Shown: positions 1-8,423, counted from the stretch's first letter. The stretch is DNA of 64,000 nucleotides from Corynebacterium glaucum (GCF_030408855.1 NZ_CP047358.1:2046001-2110000), one strand, 5' to 3'. The notes: generated by a model not told the origin, from the letters alone. Numbers and translations: made by a program.

Positions 1-587
1 GGTTGCCGCACGGTGAGCAAGCCGATGAGGACGACGCGCAGCTCGCGCTCCAGTTCATCCGCCCCGATGAAACGGTGACGGTGAACATCAAGGAACCCAC
101 CAACGCGCTCAGCGCCGAGGTCGCCGGCGAGCTGGGCGATGCCAAACTCACCGACTTCAACAAGGGCAACGTCAAAGCGCGCATGCGCATGGTGGCGCAG
201 TACGCCATCGCGGGTGAGCGCGGAATGCTGGTGATCGGCACCGACCACGCCGCGGAGAACCTCACCGGGTTCTTCACCAAGTTCGGCGACGGTGCCGCCG
301 ACCTCATGCCGCTCGCCGGCCTGAATAAGCGACAGGGCGCCCAGATTCTCGAGCGGATGGGCGCGGACCGCCGCCTCTGGGAGAAAGTCCCCACCGCGGA
401 CCTCGAGGATGACCGCCCAGCGCTTCCGGACGAGGAAGCACTCGGTGTCACCTACGCCGAAATCGACGATTACCTCGAAGGCAAGCAAGTTTCGGACGAG
501 GCTCGCACCCGCCTCGAGCGCCTCTGGCGAAACGGCCAGCACAAGCGCCACCTCCCGCCGGGCCCCAACGACACGTGGTGGCGCTAG
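1..587 (+). CDS. nadE: NH3-dependent NAD+ synthetase, C-terminal part
   Basis: Final step of NAD+ synthesis: amidation of nicotinic acid adenine dinucleotide with ammonia, in the cytosol. The gene enters from outside the window and only about 194 residues are visible. These include the family segments [19 protein letters not shown] and LAGLNKRQ, which line the deamido-NAD/ATP site, and a C-terminus ending [13 protein letters not shown], typical of the short ammonia-dependent enzymes. The N-terminal PP-loop ATP motif lies off the edge. The next gene is convergent, with a 9-bp gap. Identification is strong. Confidence 0.93.
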   Translation, partial: LPHGEQADEDDAQLALQFIRPDETVTVNIKEPTNALSAEVAGELGDAKLTDFNKGNVKARMRMVAQYAIAGERGMLVIGTDHAAENLTGFFTKFGDGAADLMPLAGLNKRQGAQILERMGADRRLWEKVPTADLEDDRPALPDEEALGVTYAEIDDYLEGKQVSDEARTRLERLWRNGQHKRHLPPGPNDTWWR

Positions 588-596
588 CGTCCAGCG

Positions 597-1355
597 CTAC
601 CCCACCACGTCAAGCGTCGCTTCAGCCGCCCGCACCAAGGCGGAGCCGTAGCTCGGCCCGTGGGTGTAAGCATGGACCGCGAGCGGGTGCATCTGGTGCG
701 CGGGAATTCGAGCACGCCAATCGTCGTTAAGCAAGCCCTGCTCGAGGTAACCCTCCACGAATGCCTCCCAGTGGGGTGCCCCGAAAAGCTCGAGCATCGC
801 AATGTCCGTGAGTGGGTGCCCGCCGTGCGCCGCAGGGTCAATGAACCGCGCGCGGTCCGTGCCAAAGAGCAGATTGCCGCTCCACAGATCACCATGGATG
901 CGGGCCAGCGGTGCGTCCTCATCCTCAGCCAGGAGCGCTTCGCACGCTTGCTTAACGACGTCTAACCCACGCTCATCCAAGTTCCCCGCCGCAACGGCTT
1001 TGTCCGCGAAGGACAGGACTCGTTGGTGCACGTAGAAGTCAGCCCACCGCTGCGTGGGAATGCAGTCCTGCTGCGCGCGGCCGATATAGTTCGGGCCGTC
1101 CCAACCGTCGGCCGGGGCACCGAACGCCGCCGCGCCCATCGCGTGAATCGCCGCGAGCTCGCGGCCGCCTTGACGGGCAGCCTCCGCCGTTGGGCGGGTG
1201 CTGGCGACGCGCTCAATGGTCAGCGTATTCGCTGCGTCATCCACCTCGAACACCTCCACCACCGCGTCCGAACCTTCACGTAGCCAGCGCAGGTACGCCG
1301 CCTCCGCCGCGGCCGAGTGCGGGCCCGACCCGTGCTTGGTAAACCGTTCAGTCAT
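597..1355 (-). CDS. fructosamine kinase family protein
   Basis: Fructosamine-3-kinase-like protein of about 252 residues with a kinase (APH-like) fold. Visible landmarks are the catalytic loop IHGDLWSGN and the metal-binding IDPAAHGGHPLTDIAM. Family members phosphorylate sugar adducts on amines (protein deglycation) or small ketosamines; the substrate here is unknown. I chose the ATG giving MTERFTKHG, which overlaps the end of ogt by 8 bp; an in-frame ATG nine bases upstream is also possible. The overlap implies co-transcription with the alkyl-DNA repair gene upstream. Confidence 0.88.
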   Translation of the reverse strand: MTERFTKHGSGPHSAAAEAAYLRWLREGSDAVVEVFEVDDAANTLTIERVASTRPTAEAARQGGRELAAIHAMGAAAFGAPADGWDGPNYIGRAQQDCIPTQRWADFYVHQRVLSFADKAVAAGNLDERGLDVVKQACEALLAEDEDAPLARIHGDLWSGNLLFGTDRARFIDPAAHGGHPLTDIAMLELFGAPHWEAFVEGYLEQGLLNDDWRARIPAHQMHPLAVHAYTHGPSYGSALVRAAEATLDVVG

Positions 1356-1842
1356 TGCGTGCATCCACCTCTCGCTCGAGATCCAACAGGAATCGTTTCA
1401 TCTCAACACCCCCGGCGTAGTTGCCCATCGCCCCGTCCGCACGCACCACCCGGTGGCACGGCACCACGATCGGCAGCGGATTCTTCGCACACGCCGTGCC
1501 CGCCACTCGCGCAGCCCCCGGGATGCCCGCAGACTCGGCCAATTCGGCGTAGCTCACGGTTTGCGCGTAAGGGATCCGTCGTAAAGCAACCTGCGCCTTC
1601 TGGTAGGTGCCGGATGAGAACCGCCAATCCAGCGGGAGGTCAAACTCTTTCAGCTCGCCGGCAAAGTATTGGGCAATTTGCTTATCGACGCCCCCTTGCA
1701 CGCCCTCCCGAGCTTCCAACTCGCCCACAAGCGCCTCGAACTTTGCTAGGTCGAGCTCGATTTTCACCAAGCCGGTGTCGCTGCTGACGCTGAGCAACTC
1801 GCCCACCGGGGTGGTGTGGGTGCGGAAATGAAAAACGTCCAT
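1348..1842 (-). CDS. ogt: methylated-DNA--[protein]-cysteine S-methyltransferase
   Basis: Suicidal repair protein that transfers the methyl group from O6-methylguanine (or O4-methylthymine) to its own cysteine. It is 164 residues, the normal length of the Ogt/MGMT class. The active-site block PIVVPCHRVVRADGAMGNYAGG contains the PCHR acceptor cysteine, and a YAELAESAG helix-turn-helix segment precedes it for minor-groove binding. It is the first gene of a two-gene unit with the fructosamine kinase. Its upstream side now abuts the left end of a foreign element. Confidence 0.95.
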   Translation of the reverse strand: MDVFHFRTHTTPVGELLSVSSDTGLVKIELDLAKFEALVGELEAREGVQGGVDKQIAQYFAGELKEFDLPLDWRFSSGTYQKAQVALRRIPYAQTVSYAELAESAGIPGAARVAGTACAKNPLPIVVPCHRVVRADGAMGNYAGGVEMKRFLLDLEREVDARND

Positions 1843-1897
1843 CGGTGCACAAGCGTACGCCGACGGACTGTAGGTGGAGGTAGCGCGACAGTGCTCT

Positions 1898-1908
1898 AAC
1901 CTTGCCCC
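1898..1908 (+). repeat. left 11-bp direct repeat (putative attL core)
   Basis: AACCTTGCCCC, identical to 12195-12205. It lies 56 bp upstream of the ogt start codon and just before the recombinase-like fragment. It probably marks the left junction of the element. Confidence 0.6.
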
Positions 1909-2317
1909 GGCTCTACAGTTGGTGGTCTCGTCGCATCGGGCGATCCGGCGTCGCCGTAGGTCGGCAGGGCCGGGCCCGGCTTCCTCGCGGCCGTTGCCGC
2001 GACCAGTTCCGCGGTTGACGGCGGCGATGCTGGACGAGGCGGAACGCCGCTACAAGGACGGCGAGATCCTGCGGGCGATCGCGGGTGATCTGGGCGTGAG
2101 CCGGCAGCGTCTCGCTGACCGGTTGCGGGAGCGAGGTGTGCGGTTGCGCGGTGAAAAGCCGTCATCTGAGCAGGTGCGCGAGATGTGCCTGCGCTACGAG
2201 CAGGGCGAGTCGTTGGCCAGGGTCGGCGAGCGGATGGGTTTCAACGCCAGCACCGTTCGCGTGCAGTTGCTCCGTGCGGGTGTCGCGCTTCGTGATCCGC
2301 ACGGGCGGGAGCGGTAG
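1909..2317 (+). pseudogene. C-terminal fragment of a serine recombinase (two HTH units)
   Basis: The frame is open from inside the chromosomal flank (ATG at 1874), but recognisable protein begins after about 1960, with an internal ATG at 2027. It carries two successive helix-turn-helix repeats: AMLDEAERRYKDGEILRAIA followed by LGVSRQRLADRLRERGV, and then EMCLRYEQGESLARVGERMG with FNASTVRVQLLRAGV. It ends in DPHGRER. Tandem HTHs with this ending are typical of the C-terminal tail of actinobacterial serine recombinases. No catalytic domain is present. It could still be expressed as a small DNA-binding protein from 2027, but a recombinase remnant is the simpler reading. Confidence 0.6.
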
Positions 2318-2428
2318 ACGTTCAGCCGAAGAAACCGCTCGAGATCGGTAAGTCGAAGGGCCATTCGCCCGCTGTCTTCTGGAGTCACTGCCCTCGACCG
2401 CAGCGTCGCGTGCACGGTGAACGCTCGG

Positions 2429-3103
2429 TTAGCTCCGCACACGCTCCCGGGCGCGTTCACGCGCCTGCTGGCGGAGTCTCGCTCGAACCTCGTCGTGAAT
2501 GGTAGTCGAGACTTCCTCAGCCGTTTCGACAGAAACGACAAGGGCGTAGCGGACGCTCTTCTTCTTGGGAAGGTGTTGGGCGTCGTCCATGCACTCGACG
2601 TGTATTGGAAACGCATCGCCATCCGCGAAGGTCATCGCCCGTGAACCTTGGACGAGTTCGTGTTGGAGGCTTCCACGCCTAACAGTGAAGTGCTCTCCCT
2701 CTATCCGGTCCCCTGCCGCGAGCTTCGTATCCGGGGTATCGAAGTAGACCTTGGCCCCTCGATAACGCGCGAGCTGTCCCACCGTAGGTACCGCGTACGC
2801 AAGCGTGATGGTGAAGCGGTGCCACGCCGCTCGCGACCTCAGCGATGGCGGAAGCGGCAGTTCGTACGTGTGTCGCTGGTCTCCACCGATGCGGCCGCCC
2901 GCGACCAACACGGCACGATTGGTGGCGGCTACTCCGAGACGGGAGGTATCGAGCTTGCCGTATCCGAGCAGCGCCGAGAGCTTGCGGCGAGCATCTTGCC
3001 CGGGGATACCGAGATCACTGCGAAGTTGAGCTTCCCATTCACCCCAGCTGCTCGCGTGCGCGAGGAGAGCTCGTACCAGAAGCGGATGATATTCCCTGTT
3101 TCT
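2429..3103 (-). pseudogene. C-terminal fragment of a subtilisin-like (S8) protease
   Basis: About 220 residues, from REYHPLLVRALLAHASSWG to a natural stop at 2429. Landmarks are GYGKLDTSRLGVAATNRAV, then WHRFTITLAYAVPTV and QHELVQGSRAM. This resembles the region after the catalytic serine in bacterial subtilases, with its jelly-roll-like C-terminal domain. The Asp/His/Ser catalytic parts are absent: upstream of about 3103 the reading frame becomes out-of-frame relaxase sequence. It is therefore a truncated remnant fused by recombination to another remnant. The protease assignment is from memory of family landmarks. Confidence 0.5.
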
Positions 3104-3435
3104 CGTCCAGGCCCGAAGCGGTGAGCAGTCGTGCCCAGCGGTCGTGCTGGCCGGCTTGGGCAATGGTCTCGTACTCCGCGGCCAACTGGGCGATGGACCC
3201 CCAGCGTTCGTGTTCGATGGTGATGGTCTCGTGCGCGGAAAGTTCGGCGCCGACGTGTTGGAGCACCCCGTACAGCACGCTTCGGGCGGTGGCGTCTGGG
3301 TTGTCGGAGGGGTGCGGTGCGACATGGGCGTCGTCGGTGGTGTCGGTGGCGACGTAGGCGTAGTTCCCGTGCCGGCCGCGGGTCATCGCGACGTAGAAAT
3401 TCTCCCGCGTCGTCGTCGCCGTCACCACCGTATGC
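3104..3435 (-). pseudogene. fragment of a MobF/TraA-type relaxase-helicase
   Basis: A frame different from the adjacent subtilase tail encodes THTVVTATTTRENFYVAMTR followed by GRHGNYAYVATDTTDDAHV and a segment ending DRWARLLTASGLDEKQ. The motif ENFYVAMTRGRHGNYAYV is the characteristic C-terminal helicase motif (RecD-like motif VI) of conjugative relaxases of actinobacterial plasmids. Both the relaxase domain and the rest of the helicase are missing. It is bounded at about 3100 by the subtilase fragment and at about 3430 by the MFS fragment on the other strand. This shows that the element has, or absorbed, conjugative-plasmid ancestry. Confidence 0.7.
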
Positions 3436-3948
3436 GTGCTGCTGAGCGCCGCGCACCTGACCCTGCTGCTGTCGTTCGTCGCGATGTACACCGGTCTCGG
3501 CCCCCACCTGGACGCGCTGGGCCTGGACGCCTCGCAGGTGATCTGGTTGCGCCTGGTCGGACTGCCGGGGATGTTCGCCTCCCTCTTCGCCGGAGTGCTC
3601 GCGCGGCGGCTCGGCGGCGCAGGAGTCGCCAGGGCCGGGTTCGCCCTCGCCGGGTCGTTGATCGGCACCGCCGCGGCGAGCCTCGTGTTCGTGACCGGTG
3701 TCGCGCTCGCGGTGCCGTCGATGATCTCGCTGTTCGGGGAGACCGCCGCCCCGAACCGTGCCGGCGGCATGGCGCTCAACGGCTTCGTGCTCTTCCTCGG
3801 CGCCAGCGTCGGCCCGCTCACCGCACGGCTGCGCCTGGACTTCCCGATTCTCCTGGTCGCCCTCGCCGCCCTCATGGGGGTCGCGGTCGCCTCCTTGACC
3901 GGGTTCGCCCGACTCACCCGCGCGAACACACCGGAGGTACCCGCATGA
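3436..3948 (+). pseudogene. C-terminal half of an MFS transporter
   Basis: About 170 residues with five to six hydrophobic segments, beginning VCVLLSAAHLTLLLSFVAMY and ending FARLTRANTPEVPA. This matches the second half of a 12-helix major-facilitator permease (DHA1/AraJ-like); the first half is missing at the junction with the relaxase fragment. The stop overlaps the next ATG (ATGA at 3945-3948), so the original transporter was translationally coupled to the NmrA-like gene. It is probably non-functional as a transporter. Confidence 0.65.
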
Positions 3949-4613
3949 CCCGCATCCTGATCCTCGGCGCGACCGGCCGCACCGGAGCCGCAATCCTCCA
4001 GGCCCTCCCCGCCGACGCGGAAGTGACCGCCGCGCTGCGCGACCGAGCAGACACCGGCCGTCTCGCCAAGACCGCGGCGTCACTCGATACCGCCGTGGTC
4101 GGCCTCACCAGCACCACCAGTCTCCGGCAGGCGATGGACGGCGTCGCGGTCGTCGTGAACGCGATCCGGCTCCGCGAGGACATCGCCCCGACCGAGCTCA
4201 TCGACCTGCACGAGCGACTGCTCGCCGCCGTGGAGACGCGGGGCAGGGCGTGCCGGATTGTGACCGTCGGCGGAGCAGGCGCACTCCGGCTGCCAGGAGG
4301 TGAGCGCTTCTGGCAGAGCCCGGCGTTCCCACGGGCCACGCTCCCGCGCGGACATGCGCACGCCGCGCTGCGTGACCACCTCGAAGCGGGGAACGCCGGA
4401 GATACGTGGGCGTACCTGATCCCACCGCCGGCATACGTTCCTGACGGCCCGGCGACGGGGCGGCGGGAGATCGTCCCGCCTGCCTTGGATGAGACTGCTT
4501 TCACTGACCGGGCGATCAGCTACGCCGATTTCGGAGCCGCCGTCGTCGAGGCCGTTGTGAACGCAGGTAGGGGTACGCAATTGATCGCCTGGCAACACTA
4601 CATCGAGCAGTGA
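3945..4613 (+). CDS. NAD(P)-binding NmrA/SDR-type protein
   Basis: A 222-residue atypical short-chain dehydrogenase of the NmrA/YwnB-like group. The N-terminus ILILGATGRTGAAILQAL is the glycine-rich Rossmann dinucleotide-binding loop, and VVVNAIRL and RIVTVGGAGALRLPGG follow. The Tyr-xxx-Lys catalytic pair of classical SDRs is not evident, so a redox-sensing or reductase role cannot be separated. The ATG overlaps the stop of the broken MFS gene. A decayed copy of its 3' end appears near 7386, so a second paralogue once lay there. Confidence 0.8.
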   Translation: MTRILILGATGRTGAAILQALPADAEVTAALRDRADTGRLAKTAASLDTAVVGLTSTTSLRQAMDGVAVVVNAIRLREDIAPTELIDLHERLLAAVETRGRACRIVTVGGAGALRLPGGERFWQSPAFPRATLPRGHAHAALRDHLEAGNAGDTWAYLIPPPAYVPDGPATGRREIVPPALDETAFTDRAISYADFGAAVVEAVVNAGRGTQLIAWQHYIEQ

Positions 4614-4712
4614 CGGCAGGGAGTGACTGTGAAGAGCTCACCGATCCAGACACCGAACTACTTTACGGACGTATGGCGTGCCGATCTCGGTCTACCGAGG
4701 GGCTTCGGAGCG

Positions 4713-5075
4713 TTAGACGGCGGCGGTCTCTCCTGCGTCGACGATGCTGCGGATCGCGTCTCGGGATGCGACGAGGGCTTCGATGGAAGCTTCGATGCGG
4801 GCCTGCTCGCGCTTGAGGTCGTCGATCGTGTCCATGCAGATTGGGGCGAGACGGCCCGCGCGTTCGGTGAGGCAGGGCAGCACGGTGCGGATGGTCGCGG
4901 TGCCGAGCCCCGCGTCGAGGAGCTGCCGAATGCGCCGGGCGACCTCGACGTCCTGGTCGCTGTAGTCGCGATACCCGGAGGCGTTGCGCGCAGGCACGAG
5001 CAGCTCCTGCTCCTCGTAGTAGCGCAGGAGCCGGGCCGGGATGCCGGTGCGGTCGGTGACGTCCGAGATGCGCAT
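4713..5075 (-). CDS. MerR family transcriptional regulator
   Basis: A small MerR-type regulator of 120 residues. It has an N-terminal winged HTH (MRISDVTDRTGIPARLLRYY), a linking helix (DVEVARRIRQLLDAGLG) and a C-terminal coiled coil (DDLKREQARIEASIEALVAS). Only one cysteine is visible in the effector region, so a metal sensor is unlikely. I chose the ATG at 5075, preceded by AGGAGA; an upstream ATG at 5111 would add 12 residues. It is divergent from the MFS gene, whose promoter carries a MerR-type operator, so it most likely controls that efflux operon. Confidence 0.88.
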   Translation of the reverse strand: MRISDVTDRTGIPARLLRYYEEQELLVPARNASGYRDYSDQDVEVARRIRQLLDAGLGTATIRTVLPCLTERAGRLAPICMDTIDDLKREQARIEASIEALVASRDAIRSIVDAGETAAV

Positions 5076-5101
5076 GTGAACGATGTCTCCTGCCGAGTGG
5101 T

Positions 5102-5132
5102 TTGCCTTCACATTGATGTGAGGGTTTAGCCT
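5102..5132 (+). promoter_or_regulatory. MerR-type promoter with 19-bp spacer and palindromic operator
   Basis: TTGCCT (5102-5107) and TAGCCT (5127-5132) are separated by exactly 19 bp, the over-long spacing used by MerR-activated promoters. The spacer contains the inverted repeat TCACAT-TG-ATGTGA (5108-5121). The GTG start of the transporter lies only 7 bases after the -10 element, so the transcript should be leaderless. Confidence 0.7.
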
Positions 5133-5138
5133 AGCAGG

Positions 5139-6359
5139 GTGAACGTCGAACAGTCTTCTCTCGCTTCTACTCGTGCTCGGCCTGGTCTGGTGCTGGCCGG
5201 GTTCGTGCTGCTGGTGTTCTGCACCGGCACGGCCGAGTACCTCGTCGCCGGTGTGCTGCCGCAGCTCGCCGCCGACGTCTCGGTCAGTATCGCCGCTGCC
5301 GGGCAGACGGTGACCGCCTATGCGCTCGGGGTCGCGATCGGTGGCCCGATCGTGACCGTGCTGACTGCCCGGTTTCCTCGCAAGGGCCTCGCTCTGGCTT
5401 TGGGGGTCGTGTTCATCGCGGGCACGGTGCTGACGGTGTTCGCGCCGACGTATGCGTGGGTGATTGTGGGCCGGGTGGTCTCGGCGTGCAGTCAGGCCAC
5501 GCTGTTCGCCATCGGGCTGACGACTGCGACCGGTTTGATGGGGCCGGCTCGTCAGGGGCAGGCGATCGCGATCGTCAGTTCCGGCCTGACGGTCGCGACC
5601 GTCCTCGGTGTACCGCTTGGTGCGCTGCTGGGCGGTACGACGAGCTGGCGGATTCCGTTCGTCTTCGTCGCTGCTGCCGCCACACTCGGGGTGCTGCTGC
5701 TGGCTGCCGCGATGCCCCGCACCCCGGCACCGACGACCGGGGTGCGCGATGAGATCCGCACCCTGCTGCGCGGGCCGGTGCTTTTGGCGGTGTCGACCAC
5801 GGTGATCGGGTTCGCGGGCGTGAGCGTCGTGTTCACCTACCTCGTCCCGCTGCTGAACGAGGTCACCGGCATCGCTGCGAGCGTGATCCCCGCGCTGCTG
5901 CTCGCCTATGGGGTTGGTGGGTTTGTCGGCAACCTCGTTGCCGGTCGTCTCGCCGACCTCTCGCTGGGCAAGACGCTGGTCGGGGTGTTCCTCGCGCTCA
6001 TCGTCACCCTGGCCGCGTTCCCGCTCCTAGCCGGGCATCCGATCCCGATGATCGGGCTCGTGCTGATCCTGGGCCTGCTCTCGACCGCGACCATCGCCCC
6101 GCTGCAGTCGCTCGTGCTCCGCCACGCGGGAGCCGCGCCCACGTTGTCGCTGGCGGTGAACGTGGGCGCGTTCAACCTCGCGAACGCGATCGGCTCCGCC
6201 CTCGGCGGCCTCGGCGTCGCCGCCGGGCTGCTGCGCTGGGGCGGATTCGGCGGCGCCGCCTTCGCGATCTTCGGCCTCGTCCTGACCGCCCTCGCTCTCC
6301 GCGCTACGCCGCGCTCCGATACCCCTACCGCTGAAACCGCAACACAGGAGGCCCGCTGA
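5139..6359 (+). CDS. MFS drug/sugar efflux transporter (AraJ/Cmx-like)
   Basis: A 406-residue permease with 12 predicted membrane helices. The first-helix signature FCTGTAEYLVAGVLPQLAAD is characteristic of the AraJ/YdhP/chloramphenicol-exporter branch of DHA1 transporters. The GTG start lacks a Shine-Dalgarno sequence and sits at the predicted transcription start, which suggests leaderless translation. Its stop overlaps the next gene (TGATG), so the oxidoreductase is translationally coupled. Control by the divergent MerR regulator is inferred from the promoter. The exported compound is unknown. Confidence 0.9.
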   Translation: MNVEQSSLASTRARPGLVLAGFVLLVFCTGTAEYLVAGVLPQLAADVSVSIAAAGQTVTAYALGVAIGGPIVTVLTARFPRKGLALALGVVFIAGTVLTVFAPTYAWVIVGRVVSACSQATLFAIGLTTATGLMGPARQGQAIAIVSSGLTVATVLGVPLGALLGGTTSWRIPFVFVAAAATLGVLLLAAAMPRTPAPTTGVRDEIRTLLRGPVLLAVSTTVIGFAGVSVVFTYLVPLLNEVTGIAASVIPALLLAYGVGGFVGNLVAGRLADLSLGKTLVGVFLALIVTLAAFPLLAGHPIPMIGLVLILGLLSTATIAPLQSLVLRHAGAAPTLSLAVNVGAFNLANAIGSALGGLGVAAGLLRWGGFGGAAFAIFGLVLTALALRATPRSDTPTAETATQEAR

Positions 6360-7261
6360 TGAAAACCGCAGCCATCACCGCCTACGGCGATCCCGACGTC
6401 CTCACGATCCTCGACGGCCCGATGCCCGAGCCCGGCCCGGGCGAGGCGCTGGTCGCGGTCGTCGCCTCGACGATCAACCCCGTCGATGTGAAGACCCGAA
6501 CCCCCGGCACCCCACAGCAGGTCGGCCGGTTCCCGGCAGTGCTGGGCTGGGATGTCGCGGGCATTGTCATCACCGCACCAGAAGATTCCGGCTGGGTACC
6601 GGGTGATCGGGTGATCGCGATGCACCCGCCCCAGCCGGACGGGGCGGGAAGCTGGCAGCAGTACGCCGCGATCCCCGCCGCAGGCCTCGCCCCGGCACCG
6701 CATACGGTCGACCTGACGACTGCGGCGACTCTGCCGCTCGCGGCGCTCACCGCAGACCAGGCACTCGCGCGGCTCGACCTCGGCGACGACGAGCGGCTGC
6801 TCATCACCGGCGCCGCCGGTGCTGTCGGGGGCATGGCGATCCAGCTCGCCGCGCACGCAGGCATCCGGGCGGCCGGTCTGGTCTCCCGACCGGAACACGA
6901 ATCCGCGGTGCTCGGTCTCGGGGCGGCTTCCGCGCACTCCAATTCGGTCTCGGCGGGCGAGTTCGATGCGATCTTCGACGCCGCCGGCGTCTTCGACCAC
7001 CCGCACCTGCTGCGCGAGGGCGGCAGGCTCGTCACGGTCAGCGACGACACCATCCCCGACGCCCTCGAACAGCGCGCAGGCAGTGCGGTGCACAACTATG
7101 TCCAGCACGATCCTCGGCGCCTGCGCGAACTGTCCACCCTCGTCGACGAGGGCAGGCTCAGGTTGCGGGTCGCCGAGCAGTACCCGCTCGCGAGCATCGC
7201 GCAAGCGAACCGGCGGGCCGAGACCGGCGGACTGCTCGGCAAGATCGTCATCGCGATGTAG
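6359..7261 (+). CDS. NADP-dependent oxidoreductase (zinc-free quinone reductase-like MDR)
   Basis: A 300-residue medium-chain dehydrogenase/reductase. It has an N-terminal GroES-like domain (STINPVDVKTRTPG, VLGWDVAGIV) and then a Rossmann segment LLITGAAGAVGGMAIQLAAH that binds NADP. The structural-zinc cysteine cluster is absent, as in quinone oxidoreductases and enoyl reductases. It is co-transcribed with the MFS exporter upstream, which suggests reduction and export of the same electrophilic or quinone-like compound; that link is inference. Confidence 0.88.
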   Translation: MKTAAITAYGDPDVLTILDGPMPEPGPGEALVAVVASTINPVDVKTRTPGTPQQVGRFPAVLGWDVAGIVITAPEDSGWVPGDRVIAMHPPQPDGAGSWQQYAAIPAAGLAPAPHTVDLTTAATLPLAALTADQALARLDLGDDERLLITGAAGAVGGMAIQLAAHAGIRAAGLVSRPEHESAVLGLGAASAHSNSVSAGEFDAIFDAAGVFDHPHLLREGGRLVTVSDDTIPDALEQRAGSAVHNYVQHDPRRLRELSTLVDEGRLRLRVAEQYPLASIAQANRRAETGGLLGKIVIAM

Positions 7262-7385
7262 AACACCGTTGACCCGCACACCGACCGGCAGCCAGAGCCG
7301 GCAGTCTCAGACCAACACCGATCAGGTAGCTCCTACGTTCGGACCCTGCGAACGCAGAGTGAAGCGCCGAGTCTCGAACCCTCCG

Positions 7386-7473
7386 CTACGCCGACATCGG
7401 AGCCGCGACCGGAGCAGGTGCCGATACCAGCTGATCGCCTGGCCGCAGTAGAGCACTGGCTCAGACAGCAGTA
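7386..7473 (+). pseudogene. decayed 3' end of an NmrA-like gene
   Basis: CTACGCCGACATCGGAGCCG here matches CTACGCCGATTTCGGAGCCG at about 4519, and CTGATCGCCTGGC matches TTGATCGCCTGGC near the end of the intact NmrA-like gene. The spacing is shortened and the frame is lost. It looks like the leftover 3' end of a second copy. The rest of 7262-7477 holds nothing I recognise. Confidence 0.45.
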
Positions 7474-7477
7474 ATGA

Positions 7478-8389
7478 GTGGCCGCACGACTCTCCCCGCC
7501 TTTGTCTGCCCGCACGCGCACGCTCCATCGCCCCATCGGGCCTGCCGCCTATGGCTGCGTGCGGCTCGTCGTGGTGCGCGATGGCACGGCGATCGTGTTC
7601 TCCGAGTTCGGTGAGCAGCCCGTCAGTTTCGGCGACGCGATCCTCCTTGGACCCCACGTCCTCTGCGGGATCGAACCGGAGGGGCAGCTGATGGTCACGA
7701 CGATCTACGTCGACACCGATCTGGCGTTGGATCAGTTCTTCTGGCAATACTCCACGATCCTGCACGATCGACTGGACGCGCAGGGCTTCGCCGAGAAGGT
7801 CTATTCCGAACCGGCCCAAGTTCTGCATCTGGGCCGCGATCGGGCGGGCCTGATGCTGCCGTGGCTCGATGAGCTGGTCGCACTCAGTGCCGAGGGGCAT
7901 TTCCATGAACGCTTCCCCCGGTTGCAGTCGCTCTGGTTCGCGATCGTGGATGTCATCGCTCCGTATGTCCGCGTCTCGCCGGTGCGGCTGACCAGGTTGC
8001 AGCGTGCCCGCTCCCGCCCGGTCTCTTCTCATGAGCGAGCGCTTGGACCGTTACGCCGCGAGGCGATGCTCGTGCGCGATGCGCTCTATCGTGATGTCGC
8101 CTACCCGTGGACATTGACAGAGCTGGCCGAGCTGGTGCAGCTCTCCCCGAAGCAGCTTGCCCGAGTGTTCACCGCCGCGTTCGGTAAGACCCCGACCGCG
8201 TATCTGACGATGCTGCGAGTGCAGGAGATGGCGCGACTCCTACGGGAGATGAACGTCACCGTCGCTGTAGCTGGGCAGCGGGTCGGGTGGCGGAGCCGGT
8301 CGCGTGCGATCGAGGCGTTCGCCGCTCATACCGGGGTGACGCCGAGCCGGTACCGCGACATGCATCCCATCGTTGCCGACGTACCGTGA
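7478..8389 (+). CDS. AraC family transcriptional regulator
   Basis: A 303-residue regulator with an N-terminal cupin-like sensor region (FGDAILLGPHVLCGIEPEG) and a C-terminal pair of HTH motifs (TLTELAELVQLSPKQLARVF and VAVAGQRVGWRSRSRAIEAF, then HTGVTPSRYRD). The annotated GTG start is the longest in frame. Actinobacterial element-borne AraC regulators of this layout often sit beside oxidoreductases, as here, but no target is evident. A perfect hairpin follows 34 bp downstream. Confidence 0.85.
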   Translation: MAARLSPPLSARTRTLHRPIGPAAYGCVRLVVVRDGTAIVFSEFGEQPVSFGDAILLGPHVLCGIEPEGQLMVTTIYVDTDLALDQFFWQYSTILHDRLDAQGFAEKVYSEPAQVLHLGRDRAGLMLPWLDELVALSAEGHFHERFPRLQSLWFAIVDVIAPYVRVSPVRLTRLQRARSRPVSSHERALGPLRREAMLVRDALYRDVAYPWTLTELAELVQLSPKQLARVFTAAFGKTPTAYLTMLRVQEMARLLREMNVTVAVAGQRVGWRSRSRAIEAFAAHTGVTPSRYRDMHPIVADVP

Positions 8390-8423
8390 ACCCCACCTCT
8401 GCGTTTCGGGAAGCGGACAGTTC

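Noticed and set aside
2929..4083. A 384-codon frame on the minus strand
   Set aside because: It is antisense to the NmrA and MFS sequences and passes through the relaxase fragment out of frame; composition is Arg/Gly/Glu-rich as expected for G+C-rich shadows.
5906..7279. A 457-codon frame opposite the MFS and oxidoreductase genes
   Set aside because: It is the antisense frame of two well-supported genes, a common artefact of high third-position G+C.
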